DNA of 62,251 nucleotides from Chitinophagales bacterium 33-2 (GCA_002050435.1 MWYV01000046.1:1-62251), one strand, 5' to 3'. Positions 26,846-36,850 are shown, counted from the stretch's first letter. Translations and numbers: made by a program. Notes: generated by a model not told the origin, from the sequence alone.

Positions 26846-27979
26846 TTATAAGGCAGGTATCAATGGAATGGCCGGAATGGCTGGGTTTGCAGGCGCCACC
26901 GCACCAACTGCCCCCATCGAACTTTTCATTATGGTCTTACCCAGTATTCCTGTTATTATTCTTTTCAAACCGGTGGTTTGTTTTCGCTGCTTCATAATGA
27001 TGTAACCCAGCACCAACAAACCAGCTGCAAAGGCTATTTTTTTCAGCATCCTTCCTTTGGGTGAAGGAATGTGTACAGGGATTCCGTTCTCATCAAATTC
27101 CGCGGGCTCTTTTACATAACGGCCTGCGGCAGGCAATCCCCATTTCCAAAATTCCCTTACCAGCTTATGCAACTCTTTCCTGGCCACATCGCCATAAATG
27201 GAAGGTCCATGCCCTGTAGCGATTACATTGGGCTCAAGCGCTGCTAATTGTTTTACGGAGCGTGTTGCTGCACCCCAGTCTGGTGTAAAATATTTAGGTG
27301 GTCCGCTGAGGTATTTCTTTTGAGTGGCCACTGCAAGTAAAGATTCCTGCATAGTAGTTACAATGGCATCACCGGCAATTAAAACACCATCATTTTCCCT
27401 GAACAAACTAATATGACCGGGTGTATGCCCGGGTGTGTAATACCATTTCCAGTCTTCAAGTTCAGCAATCTTTCCCTGTTCAGCATCTTCATCGATTGAT
27501 TGATCTGCTTCGAGAATCCGCAGGTAGGCTTCTGCATTAATAGGTCCTTTAGGATAAGTAAAAGACAGTAACGCCAAGGCACCACCTCCAACAGATGGAT
27601 CAGCAGGAGGATATGAAGCAATACCTGTGAGATAAGGCCTTTCCTTATGATGACAATAAACGGGAACACCCCATTCATCGGCAAGTTGCAGTAAAGAACC
27701 TCTGTGATCAAAATGGCCATGCGTCATAATAATTGCTTTAGGTTTGCTGCCTGCACTTCCAAAGATTTCTGCTACCAGTGATTTTATTTTGGCACCTGTT
27801 GATTTTAATCCTGTGTCCACCAGCACCCACTCCGTTCCTTCCCTGTTCTGTATAATATATACGTTTACAAAAATGTCTTTTAATCGCCATACGCCTGGCG
27901 CCACCAGCCAGCTGTTTGCTCCTATTGATCTTTCTTCTGTGGCAGATTGTTCTCGCCTTTCCACTAGTGTCCGGTTCAT
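26846..27979 (-). CDS. Metallo-beta-lactamase-fold hydrolase
   Basis: A 377-residue protein with the MBL fold. The HxHxDH motif is HGHFDHRG, a further ligand His is in the GHTPGH motif and the second Asp in GDAIVTT, with a late His in GHGPSI. The C-terminal 100 residues are unusual: a basic hydrophobic stretch (LKKIAFAAGLLVLGYIIMKQRKQ, about 325-345), likely a membrane anchor, and an Ala/Pro-rich tail (PANPAIPAIPLIPAL). The substrate is unknown. The start used here, ATG at 27979, gives the family N-terminus ANSWLVAPGVWRLKD about 20 residues in. Confidence 0.87.
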   Translation of the reverse strand: MNRTLVERREQSATEERSIGANSWLVAPGVWRLKDIFVNVYIIQNREGTEWVLVDTGLKSTGAKIKSLVAEIFGSAGSKPKAIIMTHGHFDHRGSLLQLADEWGVPVYCHHKERPYLTGIASYPPADPSVGGGALALLSFTYPKGPINAEAYLRILEADQSIDEDAEQGKIAELEDWKWYYTPGHTPGHISLFRENDGVLIAGDAIVTTMQESLLAVATQKKYLSGPPKYFTPDWGAATRSVKQLAALEPNVIATGHGPSIYGDVARKELHKLVREFWKWGLPAAGRYVKEPAEFDENGIPVHIPSPKGRMLKKIAFAAGLLVLGYIIMKQRKQTTGLKRIITGILGKTIMKSSMGAVGAVAPANPAIPAIPLIPAL

Positions 27980-28119
27980 ATATGATTGTTTAGTGATTGA
28001 ATGATGGAAGCGGCACAAATAACATACCATCAAAAATTTGTTGATTTGATACCCATTTGAAGGTTTTGAATGAATTCAAGTCAAAAAAAATCGATAGCCT
28101 GCAATCGGCATTGTTGCCT

Positions 28120-28127
28120 TAGTTTTG
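28120..28127 (+). promoter_or_regulatory. Predicted icd -7 box
   Basis: TAGTTTTG matches TAnnTTTG, 29 bases before the icd ATG, with TTGTTG just upstream. Confidence 0.5.
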
Positions 28128-28156
28128 CCGTTATTTAAAACCAAACTGTAGAAGAA

Positions 28157-29389
28157 ATGGCAGAGAAGATCAAAGTAGCCAATCCTGTTGTGGAACTGGA
28201 TGGTGATGAAATGACAAGAATTATCTGGAAATTCATCAAAGACAAACTCATACTTCCTTATATAGAAGTTGACATTAAATATTTCGACCTGGGAATTGAA
28301 TACCGCGACCAGAGCAATGACCGTGTAACGATAGATGCAGCAAATGCGATTAAACAATATGGCGTAGGTATTAAATGCGCCACCATCACACCGGACGAAG
28401 GACGCGTGGAAGAATTCAGTTTAAAACAAATGTGGAAGAGCCCTAATGGAACCATCAGGAACATTCTGGATGGTACTGTTTTCAGGGAACCCATAGTTAT
28501 TAAAAACGTTCCGCGGCTTGTAACTACCTGGGATAAACCTATTGTAGTTGGCCGTCATGCTTTTGGTGACCAGTACCGTGCAACAGATTTTGTTGTGAAA
28601 GGAAAGGGCAAACTGACTATAAGCTTCGAGGCTGAAAACGGCGAAAAGCAGGAATATGAAGTATATCAATTTACCGGCGAAGGTGGTGTGGCGATGGCCA
28701 TGTACAATACAGATGAAAGCATCCGCGGATTTGCGCGCAGTTGTATGAATATGGCGCTTACGAAGGGATGGCCTTTGTACCTGAGTACCAAGAATACCAT
28801 TCTTAAAAAATATGACGGACGTTTCAAGGATATTTTCCAGGAGATCTTTGATGCCGAATTCACAGACCTTTTTGCAAAAGCCAATATTGTATATGAACAC
28901 AGGCTGATCGATGATATGGTGGCTTCAGCAATGAAGTGGAACGGTGGATTTGTGTGGGCGTGTAAAAATTATGATGGTGATGTGCAGAGTGATTCTGTTG
29001 CACAGGGATTTGGTTCACTAGGACTGATGACATCAGTATTGATCACACCCGATGGAAAAACCATGGAGGCCGAAGCGGCACATGGAACTGTTACACGTCA
29101 CTTCCGTGAACACCAGAAAGGCAATCCAACTTCTACAAACCCAATTGCTTCCATATTTGCATGGACAAGAGGACTTGCATTCAGAGGCAAGCTGGATAAC
29201 AACCAGGCGCTGATCGATTTTTGTAATGCCCTGGAAGAAGTCTGTATTCAGACCGTTGAAAGTGGAAAAATGACCAAAGACCTTGCACTTACGATTAATC
29301 CCGGGAAAGCTCAGCACGGAACGGATTATTTATATACAGAAGAATTCCTCGATGCCATTGATGAAAATCTGAAGAAAAGAATGGGCTGA
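28157..29389 (+). CDS. icd: Isocitrate dehydrogenase (NADP+), dimeric type
   Basis: The enzyme converts isocitrate to 2-oxoglutarate and CO2 in the TCA cycle, giving NADPH. At 410 residues it belongs to the eukaryotic-like dimeric type (type II) rather than the E. coli type. Diagnostic stretches are [67 protein letters not shown] and [11 protein letters not shown]. The C-terminus ends [16 protein letters not shown] repeat region follows before the convergent yigZ gene. Confidence 0.97.
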   Translation: MAEKIKVANPVVELDGDEMTRIIWKFIKDKLILPYIEVDIKYFDLGIEYRDQSNDRVTIDAANAIKQYGVGIKCATITPDEGRVEEFSLKQMWKSPNGTIRNILDGTVFREPIVIKNVPRLVTTWDKPIVVGRHAFGDQYRATDFVVKGKGKLTISFEAENGEKQEYEVYQFTGEGGVAMAMYNTDESIRGFARSCMNMALTKGWPLYLSTKNTILKKYDGRFKDIFQEIFDAEFTDLFAKANIVYEHRLIDDMVASAMKWNGGFVWACKNYDGDVQSDSVAQGFGSLGLMTSVLITPDGKTMEAEAAHGTVTRHFREHQKGNPTSTNPIASIFAWTRGLAFRGKLDNNQALIDFCNALEEVCIQTVESGKMTKDLALTINPGKAQHGTDYLYTEEFLDAIDENLKKRMG

Positions 29390-29399
29390 GGTTTGTTTT

Positions 29400-29540
29400 A
29401 GCGAATGGTCAATGGTCAATCGTGAAAAGTGAATAGTGAATGGGTCAATGGTCAATAGTGAAAAGCGAAAAGCAAAATGGCCAAAACAAATGATCACTTT
29501 ATTGACCATTGACCATTGACTATTGACCCATTCACCCTGC
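29400..29540. repeat. Imperfect inverted repeat of TGGTCAAT units
   Basis: The left part carries GGTCAATGGTCAAT, GTGAATGGGTCAATGGTCAATAGTG, and the right part carries ATTGACCATTGACCATTGACTATTGACCCATTCAC, its approximate reverse complement. The segment would fold into a long imperfect hairpin between the convergent genes icd and yigZ and may act as a terminator. Related words occur at 15539-15580 and 15786-15832. Confidence 0.75.
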
Positions 29541-29544
29541 CTCT

Positions 29545-30153
29545 TCACATTGACTTCTTCACCTCCACTCCATGCATCTCTTCAAACCTTAACCTGCAAT
29601 GATCTTCATCTGCTTTGGGGATACCAATCACCATCCTGCAGAATAATTGCATTTCATTTTCCATCACTGAACATCCAAACCTTTTTACAGTCATCATCAC
29701 TTCATTCATCAACGTATAATCAAAATTGATCTCATATTTTACCAGCACAGGTTTTTGAATAATAGGGGTCAGCTGCAATGCAAGTGAGGTGGAAGTTTTA
29801 TAGGCATTGATCAAACCAGGAACACCTAAGAGTGTACCGCCAAAATACCGCACTACAATAACAGCCATATCGGTGAGCCCTTTGCTATCCAGTTGTCCTA
29901 GTATGGGTTTACCTGCTGTACCGGAAGGTTCGCCATCATCTCCCGTACGAAAATTATTTCCATCAATACCTATGCGGTAGGCAAAACAATGATGCACTGC
30001 TTTTGCATGCGCTTCCTTTAATTCCTTCATGCGTTTTTTAAAATCATCTGCAGTGGAAACAGGAAAGGCAAATGCCAGAAACCTGCTGCCCCTGTCCTTA
30101 TATTCAGCAAACGATGGTTTTTCTATGGTATGATAAAAATCGGGCAACGACAT
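29545..30153 (-). CDS. yigZ: YigZ/IMPACT-family protein
   Basis: A 202-residue protein of the IMPACT family. The N-terminal UPF0029 domain is clear from YKDRGSRFLAF, HCFAYRIG, DDGEPSGTAGKPIL and VVRYFGGTLLGVPGLI; the C-terminal DUF1949 domain follows. In E. coli, YigZ is non-essential and its role is uncertain; eukaryotic IMPACT binds Gcn1. Its start codon overlaps the stop codon of ribD by one base (TAATG), so the two genes are translationally coupled. Confidence 0.93.
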   Translation of the reverse strand: MSLPDFYHTIEKPSFAEYKDRGSRFLAFAFPVSTADDFKKRMKELKEAHAKAVHHCFAYRIGIDGNNFRTGDDGEPSGTAGKPILGQLDSKGLTDMAVIVVRYFGGTLLGVPGLINAYKTSTSLALQLTPIIQKPVLVKYEINFDYTLMNEVMMTVKRFGCSVMENEMQLFCRMVIGIPKADEDHCRLRFEEMHGVEVKKSM

Positions 30154-31232
30154 TATTTCCTTTTGTAAAATTGGATAATATCTTTTTGATATTGCTGCTG
30201 GCGCGTGTAGACATGATCCTGTAAAATGGGTGCTGGCAAACCATTTTGAATATACAAATTGCTGTTCCTGATCACCATTGCTTCATCCCACAAACCGGCA
30301 TCTATAAAACTTTGCAGCAACCTTGCACCACCTTCCACCAAAACCGATTGCAGTCCGGCCTGGTACATTCCGTTCACCAACTGACACACTGGTTCAGCAT
30401 TCCTTCCCAACTGGTAATAGTGTACCTTATTTACATGAACATCTTCCCTAACATTTTCCATTGAATGCTTATCGTAATTGAAAACGATTGTTGAAGTTTC
30501 CCCGTTAAAAATCTGCAGTCCGGCTGGTAATTGAAGGGAAGGATCAAAAACCATTCGCACCGGATCCTTACCTGGCCAGAGCCGGGTGTTCAACCGTGGA
30601 TCATCAAGCAATGCGGTTTTTCTTCCAACGATAATGCCCATGGAATTGCAGCGCAACTGGTGCACCATCCTGTTACTGAGTTCATTGCTGATCATTAATC
30701 TTTGTGCTTCTTTTTGATCCAAATTTGCGAGAAATCCATCAGCTGTTTCCGCCCATTTCAATACAATAAATGGACGGTGCAAAGTATGGTAACAAAAAAA
30801 AGTTTTGTTGAGCTCCCTGCAGGCTTCTTCCATAATTCCACAATATACTTTTACACCCGAGGCCAAAAGTTTTTCGATTCCCTTTCCGTTTACTTCAGAA
30901 AAAGGATCACGGCAACCCACAACCACAGCAGGAATTTTATGATGAATCAACAGGTCTGCACATGGCGGTGTTTTGCCATAATGCGCGCAGGGTTCAAGCG
31001 AAACATATAATGTTGATGATGATATCAGCTGGCGATCCTCATTTGATACCGATTGGATGCAATGGACTTCTGCGTGCGCTCCTCCATACTGCTGGTGATA
31101 GCCTTCACCAATCATCCTGTCCTGGAATACCAGCACAGCGCCTACCAGGGGGTTGGGTGCTACCCTTCCCGCTCCCAGCCTTGCAAGATCCAGGCAACGC
31201 TGCATATATTTCTGGTGTTGGGAAAGATTCAT
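30153..31232 (-). CDS. ribD: Bifunctional riboflavin-biosynthesis deaminase/reductase
   Basis: The two-domain protein catalyses the second and third steps of riboflavin synthesis from GTP. The N-terminal deaminase (about 1-145) has the zinc-binding HAEVH and SLEPCAHYGKTPPC motifs. The C-terminal reductase (about 150-359) has LKWAETADGFLA and the NADPH-binding LVEGGARLLQSFI. The length of 359 residues is usual. The gene overlaps yigZ by one base and is divergent from prmC, so it opens this small operon. Confidence 0.97.
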   Translation of the reverse strand: MNLSQHQKYMQRCLDLARLGAGRVAPNPLVGAVLVFQDRMIGEGYHQQYGGAHAEVHCIQSVSNEDRQLISSSTLYVSLEPCAHYGKTPPCADLLIHHKIPAVVVGCRDPFSEVNGKGIEKLLASGVKVYCGIMEEACRELNKTFFCYHTLHRPFIVLKWAETADGFLANLDQKEAQRLMISNELSNRMVHQLRCNSMGIIVGRKTALLDDPRLNTRLWPGKDPVRMVFDPSLQLPAGLQIFNGETSTIVFNYDKHSMENVREDVHVNKVHYYQLGRNAEPVCQLVNGMYQAGLQSVLVEGGARLLQSFIDAGLWDEAMVIRNSNLYIQNGLPAPILQDHVYTRQQQYQKDIIQFYKRK

Positions 31233-31263
31233 CCTGATCAGACAAAAATATACCAGTATGATT

Positions 31264-31271
31264 TAAGTTTG
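31264..31271 (+). promoter_or_regulatory. Predicted prmC -7 box
   Basis: TAAGTTTG ends four bases before the prmC ATG, another case of a box abutting a start codon. Confidence 0.5.
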
Positions 31272-31275
31272 ACAA

Positions 31276-32166
31276 ATGAAAATCATGGATGCAGAAAGCT
31301 TAATTACAGAACAATTGCTGCGCATCTACCCACACAATGAAGCAGAAAACATTTCAAGGTTGCTGGTCGAACATCTTACAGGCCTCTCCCCTGCTGACAT
31401 CGTAAAAAATAAAAAACAGGAATATCCACTTGATAAAGAAAGGATCCAGCCATTTATTGAAAGGCTCTTACTTCACGAACCCATACAATACATCATGGAA
31501 AAAACCTGGTTTTACGGAATGGAATTATTTGTAGGTCCCGCTGTATTAATTCCGAGGCCGGAAACAGAAGAACTGGCAGATTGGGTGGTGAAAGATGTGC
31601 GGTCCTCAGGTGTAAAGGTATTTGATAAACTTCCACAGGATGCAGATAAAACCAACACTTTAAAGATCATGGATGTCTGCACCGGTAGTGGTTGTATTGC
31701 ACTTGCGCTCAAGAAAACCATGCCTCTTGCCGAAGTATGGGGCTGCGACATCAGCGAAACCGCGTTGAATATTGCCAGGAGAAATGGTTCTGCTTTGGAT
31801 ATCCGGGTTGATTTCCAGGGATTGGATTTTCTGGATCCTGCACAACAGAAAAGACTCCCATCGGTTGACATTGTTGTATGTAACCCTCCTTATATCCCGC
31901 TGCATGAAAAAGCATCTATTCAAAACAACGTAACGGATTTTGAACCACAGGAGGCTTTATTTGTAGCAGACAATGATCCGCTTATTTTTTATTCGGCTTT
32001 GATAACATACGGACAACACAGGCTGCATGAAGAAGGACGAATTTATATGGAAGTACATGAACTGTTTGCAGGAAAAGTAAGATCCATTTTTGAGGCGGCG
32101 GGATATACCACAGAAATAAGAAAAGATATGCAGGGTAAAGAAAGAATGTTGCGCGCCCTTAAATAA
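31276..32166 (+). CDS. prmC: Peptide chain release factor N5-glutamine methyltransferase
   Basis: The enzyme methylates the Gln of the GGQ motif in release factors RF1 and RF2. It has 296 residues. The N-terminal helical domain binds the release factor; the C-terminal SAM domain has motif I IMDVCTGSGCIALAL and the catalytic NPPY at 203-206, followed by IPL. An alternative start three codons downstream (31285) is possible. It has no operon partner. Confidence 0.96.
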   Translation: MKIMDAESLITEQLLRIYPHNEAENISRLLVEHLTGLSPADIVKNKKQEYPLDKERIQPFIERLLLHEPIQYIMEKTWFYGMELFVGPAVLIPRPETEELADWVVKDVRSSGVKVFDKLPQDADKTNTLKIMDVCTGSGCIALALKKTMPLAEVWGCDISETALNIARRNGSALDIRVDFQGLDFLDPAQQKRLPSVDIVVCNPPYIPLHEKASIQNNVTDFEPQEALFVADNDPLIFYSALITYGQHRLHEEGRIYMEVHELFAGKVRSIFEAAGYTTEIRKDMQGKERMLRALK

Positions 32167-32184
32167 ACAGCCGGAACCTAGGGG

Positions 32185-32583
32185 CTATTTTACATGCACA
32201 CCCACTTTGGCATTGTACTTTTTGGCAATATTCATGATCTTGAAAACCTCTCCCCAGTAAGCGCTGGTATCGGCATTCACCACCACCGACGGGGTATCAA
32301 CTACAAGGCGGGCATTTTCGATCTGGTATTTTAAAAGAGAGTCGATCATGCTGAAATCTATTGGCTGCTGGCCGATGAAATACTGGTGGTCTTTATTTAC
32401 CGAAACAATAATATTTTGTTTGGCCTTCATATCTTTTGAACCTCTTGGATTGTTCACGCGCACAAGGTTTGGGTTGGCAAGCGTAGATGCGATCAGGAAG
32501 AATAAAAGCAGGATGAACAGGATATCATTCAGGGGTCCTGTATGAATTTCTGAATGTGCTCTGAGTTTTCTCCTGATGTTCAT
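32185..32583 (-). CDS. exbD: Biopolymer transport protein ExbD
   Basis: A 132-residue inner membrane protein with one N-terminal transmembrane helix (about 17-36) that contains the motif TGPLNDILFILLLFFLI; the Asp (D20) is the essential proton-path residue. The periplasmic domain follows. Together with ExbB it energises TonB-dependent outer membrane transport. It begins 31 bases after the exbB stop and is cotranscribed. Confidence 0.94.
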   Translation of the reverse strand: MNIRRKLRAHSEIHTGPLNDILFILLLFFLIASTLANPNLVRVNNPRGSKDMKAKQNIIVSVNKDHQYFIGQQPIDFSMIDSLLKYQIENARLVVDTPSVVVNADTSAYWGEVFKIMNIAKKYNAKVGVHVK

Positions 32584-32614
32584 TTCGGTTAATTATTTGC
32601 TTTCCAGTTTGAAT

Positions 32615-33301
32615 TTATCTTGTAGGCTCCTGTAAAATGTCCAGGAATTCAGAACTGGAAGTTTCCATTTTGTTTGCTGTTTTGTCAACCTGCATGGTAA
32701 GGAAATTATGAGCAATATAAGCAAGCAGACCAATGATTAAACCTGTAGCTGAAGTGATCATTTTTGTATAGATACCATTTGCCATGGTTTGAATGGTAAA
32801 ATCCCCTGTTGCAGCCAACTGATAAAACAACTGGAACATACCAATGATGGTTCCCAGGAACCCGAACATCGGTGCAATACCTGCAATGAGGGAAAGAACA
32901 GAAAGATTTCTTTCCATATTATACAATTCCAGCTTGCCCACATTCTCCATGCTCTTCTCAATATTATCGATCGGTTTACCAATTCGCTGAATGCCTTTAT
33001 CGATGATCCTGGCAACAGGGTGGTTGGTGTTCTTTGCAAAACTTCTTGCAGCAGAAACATTGCCGTTCACAATATGATCGCGGATGATATTCATGAAGTT
33101 TCCTTCCATGCGCGAAGCCCTTTTAATGGCAAGGAAACGTTCAAAAAATACATACACGGCAACAACAAAAAGAAAAAGCAATGGGATCATGATCCATCCA
33201 CCCATAGTCAGCAACTCTCCCAGGCTTATACTTCCGTCGCTGTTAATATCGGCTTTTGATGCAGTGTTCAGGCTATCTACAATCTGTAGCAGGTTTATCA
33301 T
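32615..33301 (-). CDS. exbB: MotA/TolQ/ExbB proton channel family protein
   Basis: A 228-residue protein with three transmembrane segments (about 36-55, 133-155 and 180-200). The conserved channel pattern is IAPMFGFLGTIIGMFQLFY and the third helix SATGLIIGLLAYIAHNFL. It forms the pentameric channel with ExbD. The gene opens the exbB-exbD pair. No tonB gene is in the window. Confidence 0.95.
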   Translation of the reverse strand: MINLLQIVDSLNTASKADINSDGSISLGELLTMGGWIMIPLLFLFVVAVYVFFERFLAIKRASRMEGNFMNIIRDHIVNGNVSAARSFAKNTNHPVARIIDKGIQRIGKPIDNIEKSMENVGKLELYNMERNLSVLSLIAGIAPMFGFLGTIIGMFQLFYQLAATGDFTIQTMANGIYTKMITSATGLIIGLLAYIAHNFLTMQVDKTANKMETSSSEFLDILQEPTR

Positions 33302-33466
33302 ACGAATGCTTAATTATCGGGTAAATGTAGTATAACGTGTTGAATAACGTTTAGTGAGGATATATATTTTGTTTTGCAAATAAGCGTATAAAAAATGTTG
33401 CCCCGAAGAACAACATTCAACTTTTTCACAGATTTAACAGGAAGAGTGCCTGCAGACAACCAGAAA

Positions 33467-34441
33467 TTAATCCACCTTATGCCCTACACCTGCCTGCTTG
33501 ATCATCAGGGCCTGAATTTGTCGCATGGTATTTTCCATTCCATCGGGACTTCCATCAAGAAAGATCACATTTCCTTTTCCGTACTCAGCAAAATTCTTGA
33601 TTGCTTCTGTCCACATACTGAAAAGAATAACATTGGTATCCAGGTTGGCCTGCTTCATTTGTTCGGCAGCTTCGGTCATACCTTTTGCCACTTCCTGGCG
33701 AAACAAGGCAACACCCTGTCCGCGCAATCTTGCAGCTTCCCTTTCAGCTTCTGCTGCGATCTTTATTGAATTACCTTCCGCTTCTGCATTTTTTGTTTTG
33801 GTGATGAGCGTGGCCTGTCCTTCATTTTCGGCCGCAGCTTTGAGGTTGTTGGAAGCCACCACTTTACTCATGGATTCAAGGATCACTTTATCAAAGCTGA
33901 TATCAGTGATCTGCAAATCGATCAGGTGGTAACCCCATTCTTCCAAAGAATTGTCTACCTGCTCTTTTACATATTCCACGATCTCTTTTCTTAAACCCAG
34001 GATTTCAGCCTGCCTTTTTGAAGCCACGTAGGTTCTGATCGATCCTTCAACGGTGCGAATTAACGCCTGCATCATATCCCGCTCACTGATAAATTTAAAA
34101 GCCACTTTTTTTATGGTCTCTTCATCCGCATTCTGTACGGCATACAACAGCATGGATTTAAAATATACATTGGCCTGGTCGGTAGTGATGGCCTGGAACT
34201 CCAGTTCAACAGAACGGTTCTGGTAAGAGATCCTTCTGAACACATGCTCAAGGATTGGAATCTTTATATTCAGCCCCGGCCTGACCACCCGCTGGTATTT
34301 ACCAAACATGGTAACAACGCCAATATAACCCTGGTTGATGGTAAATAAGCCGCTGAATATGATAAAAAGTAAAACTAACAGCCACCAGTAACCTACTATA
34401 AAATTGAAGAGTGGATTTGCATCCGCCTGAAGAAAAAACAT
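33467..34441 (-). CDS. SPFH/band 7 family protein (stomatin-like)
   Basis: A 324-residue membrane-anchored protein. One N-terminal transmembrane helix (about 16-38) is followed by the SPFH domain (VTMFGKYQRVVRPGLNIKIP) and an Ala/Glu-rich coiled coil (about 190-265, AAENEGQATLITKTKNAEAE). The pattern fits stomatin/QmcA-like proteins, which oligomerise and organise membrane microdomains or regulate proteases. No NfeD partner is adjacent. The gene is monocistronic. Confidence 0.88.
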   Translation of the reverse strand: MFFLQADANPLFNFIVGYWWLLVLLFIIFSGLFTINQGYIGVVTMFGKYQRVVRPGLNIKIPILEHVFRRISYQNRSVELEFQAITTDQANVYFKSMLLYAVQNADEETIKKVAFKFISERDMMQALIRTVEGSIRTYVASKRQAEILGLRKEIVEYVKEQVDNSLEEWGYHLIDLQITDISFDKVILESMSKVVASNNLKAAAENEGQATLITKTKNAEAEGNSIKIAAEAEREAARLRGQGVALFRQEVAKGMTEAAEQMKQANLDTNVILFSMWTEAIKNFAEYGKGNVIFLDGSPDGMENTMRQIQALMIKQAGVGHKVD

Positions 34442-34475
34442 AAGTAGAAAATTTTAGTTGCGGTTGCAAGATAAT

Positions 34476-35606
34476 TTATTCCCGCACATACATATAAATT
34501 TCTACGCGGCGGTTTCTTTGACGCCCTTCCGGTGTGCGGTTGTCGGCCACCGGTTTTTCACTTGCCCAAAAACGGATGACCATGAAAGTTGCAAAATGCG
34601 GCTGCAAAAAATTAAACACGGCATAGGCCCTGTTCTCTGATAATACTTCGTTAATCCAGGCCGAACCCCGGCTGTCGGTATGTCCTTCGATCACAATGGA
34701 ATCTATTGGAAAATAACGCGCATTATTGGTAAAACTATCGAGCAGCAATTGTGCCTTCCGGTTCAAAATATAGCTGTTGGTGGAAAAAAGCACTTCAGGA
34801 ATGGTCAGCGTATCTACTCTCTGTCTCAGTGTTTTTGGAAGATCACGGATGGGAGGCGGGTTGCCAATCTGCAGGTTGAGTTTTTTTTCAAGGAGACTAT
34901 GCCTTTCATTAAAATCGTAGGCGTCTTTCCTGATAGCATCTGCAAGCGGACAAATTTTTTCAACACTGTTCATTGGAACCAGCGAAACTTCGTCAATGAA
35001 ATAATAATCTGTTTTCCCTGATTGCTGGTGCGCGGTTTTTTTAAAATCAGCAAAAACAATATAATGCTCCTCTCCTGTTGCGGTAAATAAAAAACTTGCT
35101 TTTTGCCAACTGCCCCTTTTTGAAAACTCATTGGGCAGGCCTTCCTTGAGGTACATGGTAACACCCAGTCCTTTGATCCCGGTTTTCCGGTACAAAGGAT
35201 CTTCCGGTGAAAACAAAACACCAACACTGTCGAGCCCCGGCTGCATGGACCTGATGTAAAAATTCAACCTGTATTGGGAACCCTTTCTTAAACCGCACAA
35301 TAACCTGCTCCTGATAAATTGTCTTTGCTCCATTCTTGAGGAAGCCGCAAAAAGCAACCCAATAAATTTTTCACCTTCGTAAGAATACCGGGGATCAATA
35401 AAATAATAATTACCTCTTAAACTGTTCGACATCCATGCTTCCGGAGCACAATTCTTTTTTAATTCGGTGCAGATATTTTCATCCTCAAAACCCTGGTTCA
35501 TGATCAGGTTTTGTGAAAAGCTGAAGATGGGAAACAACAATGTGCAAAGCCATAATAATGGCAGCGGCTTCAGGCAAACATCATTTAAAAGTTTTATTTT
35601 AAACAT
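34476..35606 (-). CDS. OmpA-family outer membrane protein
   Basis: A 376-residue envelope protein. A signal peptide (about 1-32) precedes an N-terminal beta-sandwich-like domain (about 33-215; MNQGFEDENICTEL, YFIDEVSLVPM) that resembles a carbohydrate-binding jelly roll, and the C-terminal OmpA domain (about 265-376) has IVIEGHTDSRGS and PEGRQRNRRVEIYMY, the peptidoglycan-binding signature. The ATG at 35606 overlaps the pepT stop by one base, so the two are coupled. The TTG one codon earlier is not needed. Confidence 0.87.
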   Translation of the reverse strand: MFKIKLLNDVCLKPLPLLWLCTLLFPIFSFSQNLIMNQGFEDENICTELKKNCAPEAWMSNSLRGNYYFIDPRYSYEGEKFIGLLFAASSRMEQRQFIRSRLLCGLRKGSQYRLNFYIRSMQPGLDSVGVLFSPEDPLYRKTGIKGLGVTMYLKEGLPNEFSKRGSWQKASFLFTATGEEHYIVFADFKKTAHQQSGKTDYYFIDEVSLVPMNSVEKICPLADAIRKDAYDFNERHSLLEKKLNLQIGNPPPIRDLPKTLRQRVDTLTIPEVLFSTNSYILNRKAQLLLDSFTNNARYFPIDSIVIEGHTDSRGSAWINEVLSENRAYAVFNFLQPHFATFMVIRFWASEKPVADNRTPEGRQRNRRVEIYMYVRE

Positions 35607-36850
35607 CAACTGTTTTCTTCCCAGATACAGGAAAGATGAACGATGGTTTCAACTGCTTTGTTCATATCCTGTACACTGATAAATTCAAGTTTAGAATGAA
35701 TGGCCTGTTCTCCAGCAAAAAGATTAGGACAGGGAAGTCCCATAAAAGACAACCTGCTTCCGTCTGTTCCTCCCCTGATACTTTCCATTTTCAATTTTAA
35801 ACCACTTCGTTCAATTGCCTGCTTTGCATAATTCACCACCTGCGGATGCTGATCCAATACTTCTTTCATGTTCCTGTATTGTTCCTGTACTTTAAAATCA
35901 AAACCAGCAGTTGGATAACCCGACAAAACCTTTTTTACAATTTCCTGAAGCAAGTCTTCTTTTTCTTTTAATCCTTTTGTATCAAAATCCCTTATGATAA
36001 ATACAATGGTTGTTTTTTCAGCAATTCCTTCCAGTCGCACAGGATGTATAAAGCCCTCTTTTCCTTCAGTAGTTTCAGGTGATAATTCCATTGGCAACGC
36101 ATTGAGAATCTCACCGGCAATTTTCATAGCATTGATCATCTTTCCCTTTGCATAGCCCGGATGTGTGATCACTCCATTTATAGTTACCGTTACACCATCT
36201 GCACTAAAGGTTTCATCTTCAAGTGAACCTGCTTCACCACCATCAAGTGTATATCCAAAATCGGCAGCCAGCTTTTTCATATCTACTTTGTCCGTTCCTT
36301 TTCCAACTTCTTCATCGGGAGTAAATAACAAACGGATCGTTCCATGCTTTATTTCGGGATGTGCAACCAAAAAATGAGCAGCATCCATGATTTCCGCAAC
36401 GCCGGCCTTGTCATCAGATCCCAGCAGTGTTTTTCCGCTGGCTGTAATGATATCATGACCTATTAACCTATCAAGGTAAGGAAAATCCTGGCTTTTTAAA
36501 ATCTGGGAGGGGTCGTCGGGTAAAACAATATCACTACCATCGTAGTTTTTGTGCAATATTGGCCTTACGCCATTGCCACTGGCATCCGGAGCGGTATCTA
36601 CATGCGCACAAAAACAGAGCACCGGAACATTTTTATTGGAATTGGATGGAATGGTAGCATATACATAGCCAAAATCATCCATGTGCGCATCAGCAATACC
36701 CATTTCCAGTAATTCTTCTGCCAGTAATCTTGAGAGGTCCTTTTGTTTTTCGGTTGTGGGATGTTGTTGTGATGCAGGATCACTTTGCGTATCTATTTGA
36801 ACATAACGCAAAAATCTTTCGGCGGCAGTAAACTGGTAATTCTGGAACAT
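35606..36850 (-). CDS. pepT: Peptidase T
   Basis: A cytoplasmic zinc aminotripeptidase of the M20 family, 414 residues. Metal ligands and catalytic residues are in CAHVDTAPDASG, GSDDKAG and TPDEEVGKGTDKVD, and GGEAGSLE follows. The C-terminal IRGGTDGSRLSFMGLPCPNLFAG is diagnostic. The start was set at ATG 36850, where the family begins (MFQNYQFTAAERFLRYVQID), rather than the frame's upstream TTG/ATG-like start at 36895. Confidence 0.97.
   Translation of the reverse strand: MFQNYQFTAAERFLRYVQIDTQSDPASQQHPTTEKQKDLSRLLAEELLEMGIADAHMDDFGYVYATIPSNSNKNVPVLCFCAHVDTAPDASGNGVRPILHKNYDGSDIVLPDDPSQILKSQDFPYLDRLIGHDIITASGKTLLGSDDKAGVAEIMDAAHFLVAHPEIKHGTIRLLFTPDEEVGKGTDKVDMKKLAADFGYTLDGGEAGSLEDETFSADGVTVTINGVITHPGYAKGKMINAMKIAGEILNALPMELSPETTEGKEGFIHPVRLEGIAEKTTIVFIIRDFDTKGLKEKEDLLQEIVKKVLSGYPTAGFDFKVQEQYRNMKEVLDQHPQVVNYAKQAIERSGLKLKMESIRGGTDGSRLSFMGLPCPNLFAGEQAIHSKLEFISVQDMNKAVETIVHLSCIWEENS

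Noticed and set aside
30246..31340. Plus-strand frames over ribD
   Set aside because: They are shadows of the ribD and prmC frames, with no supporting motifs.
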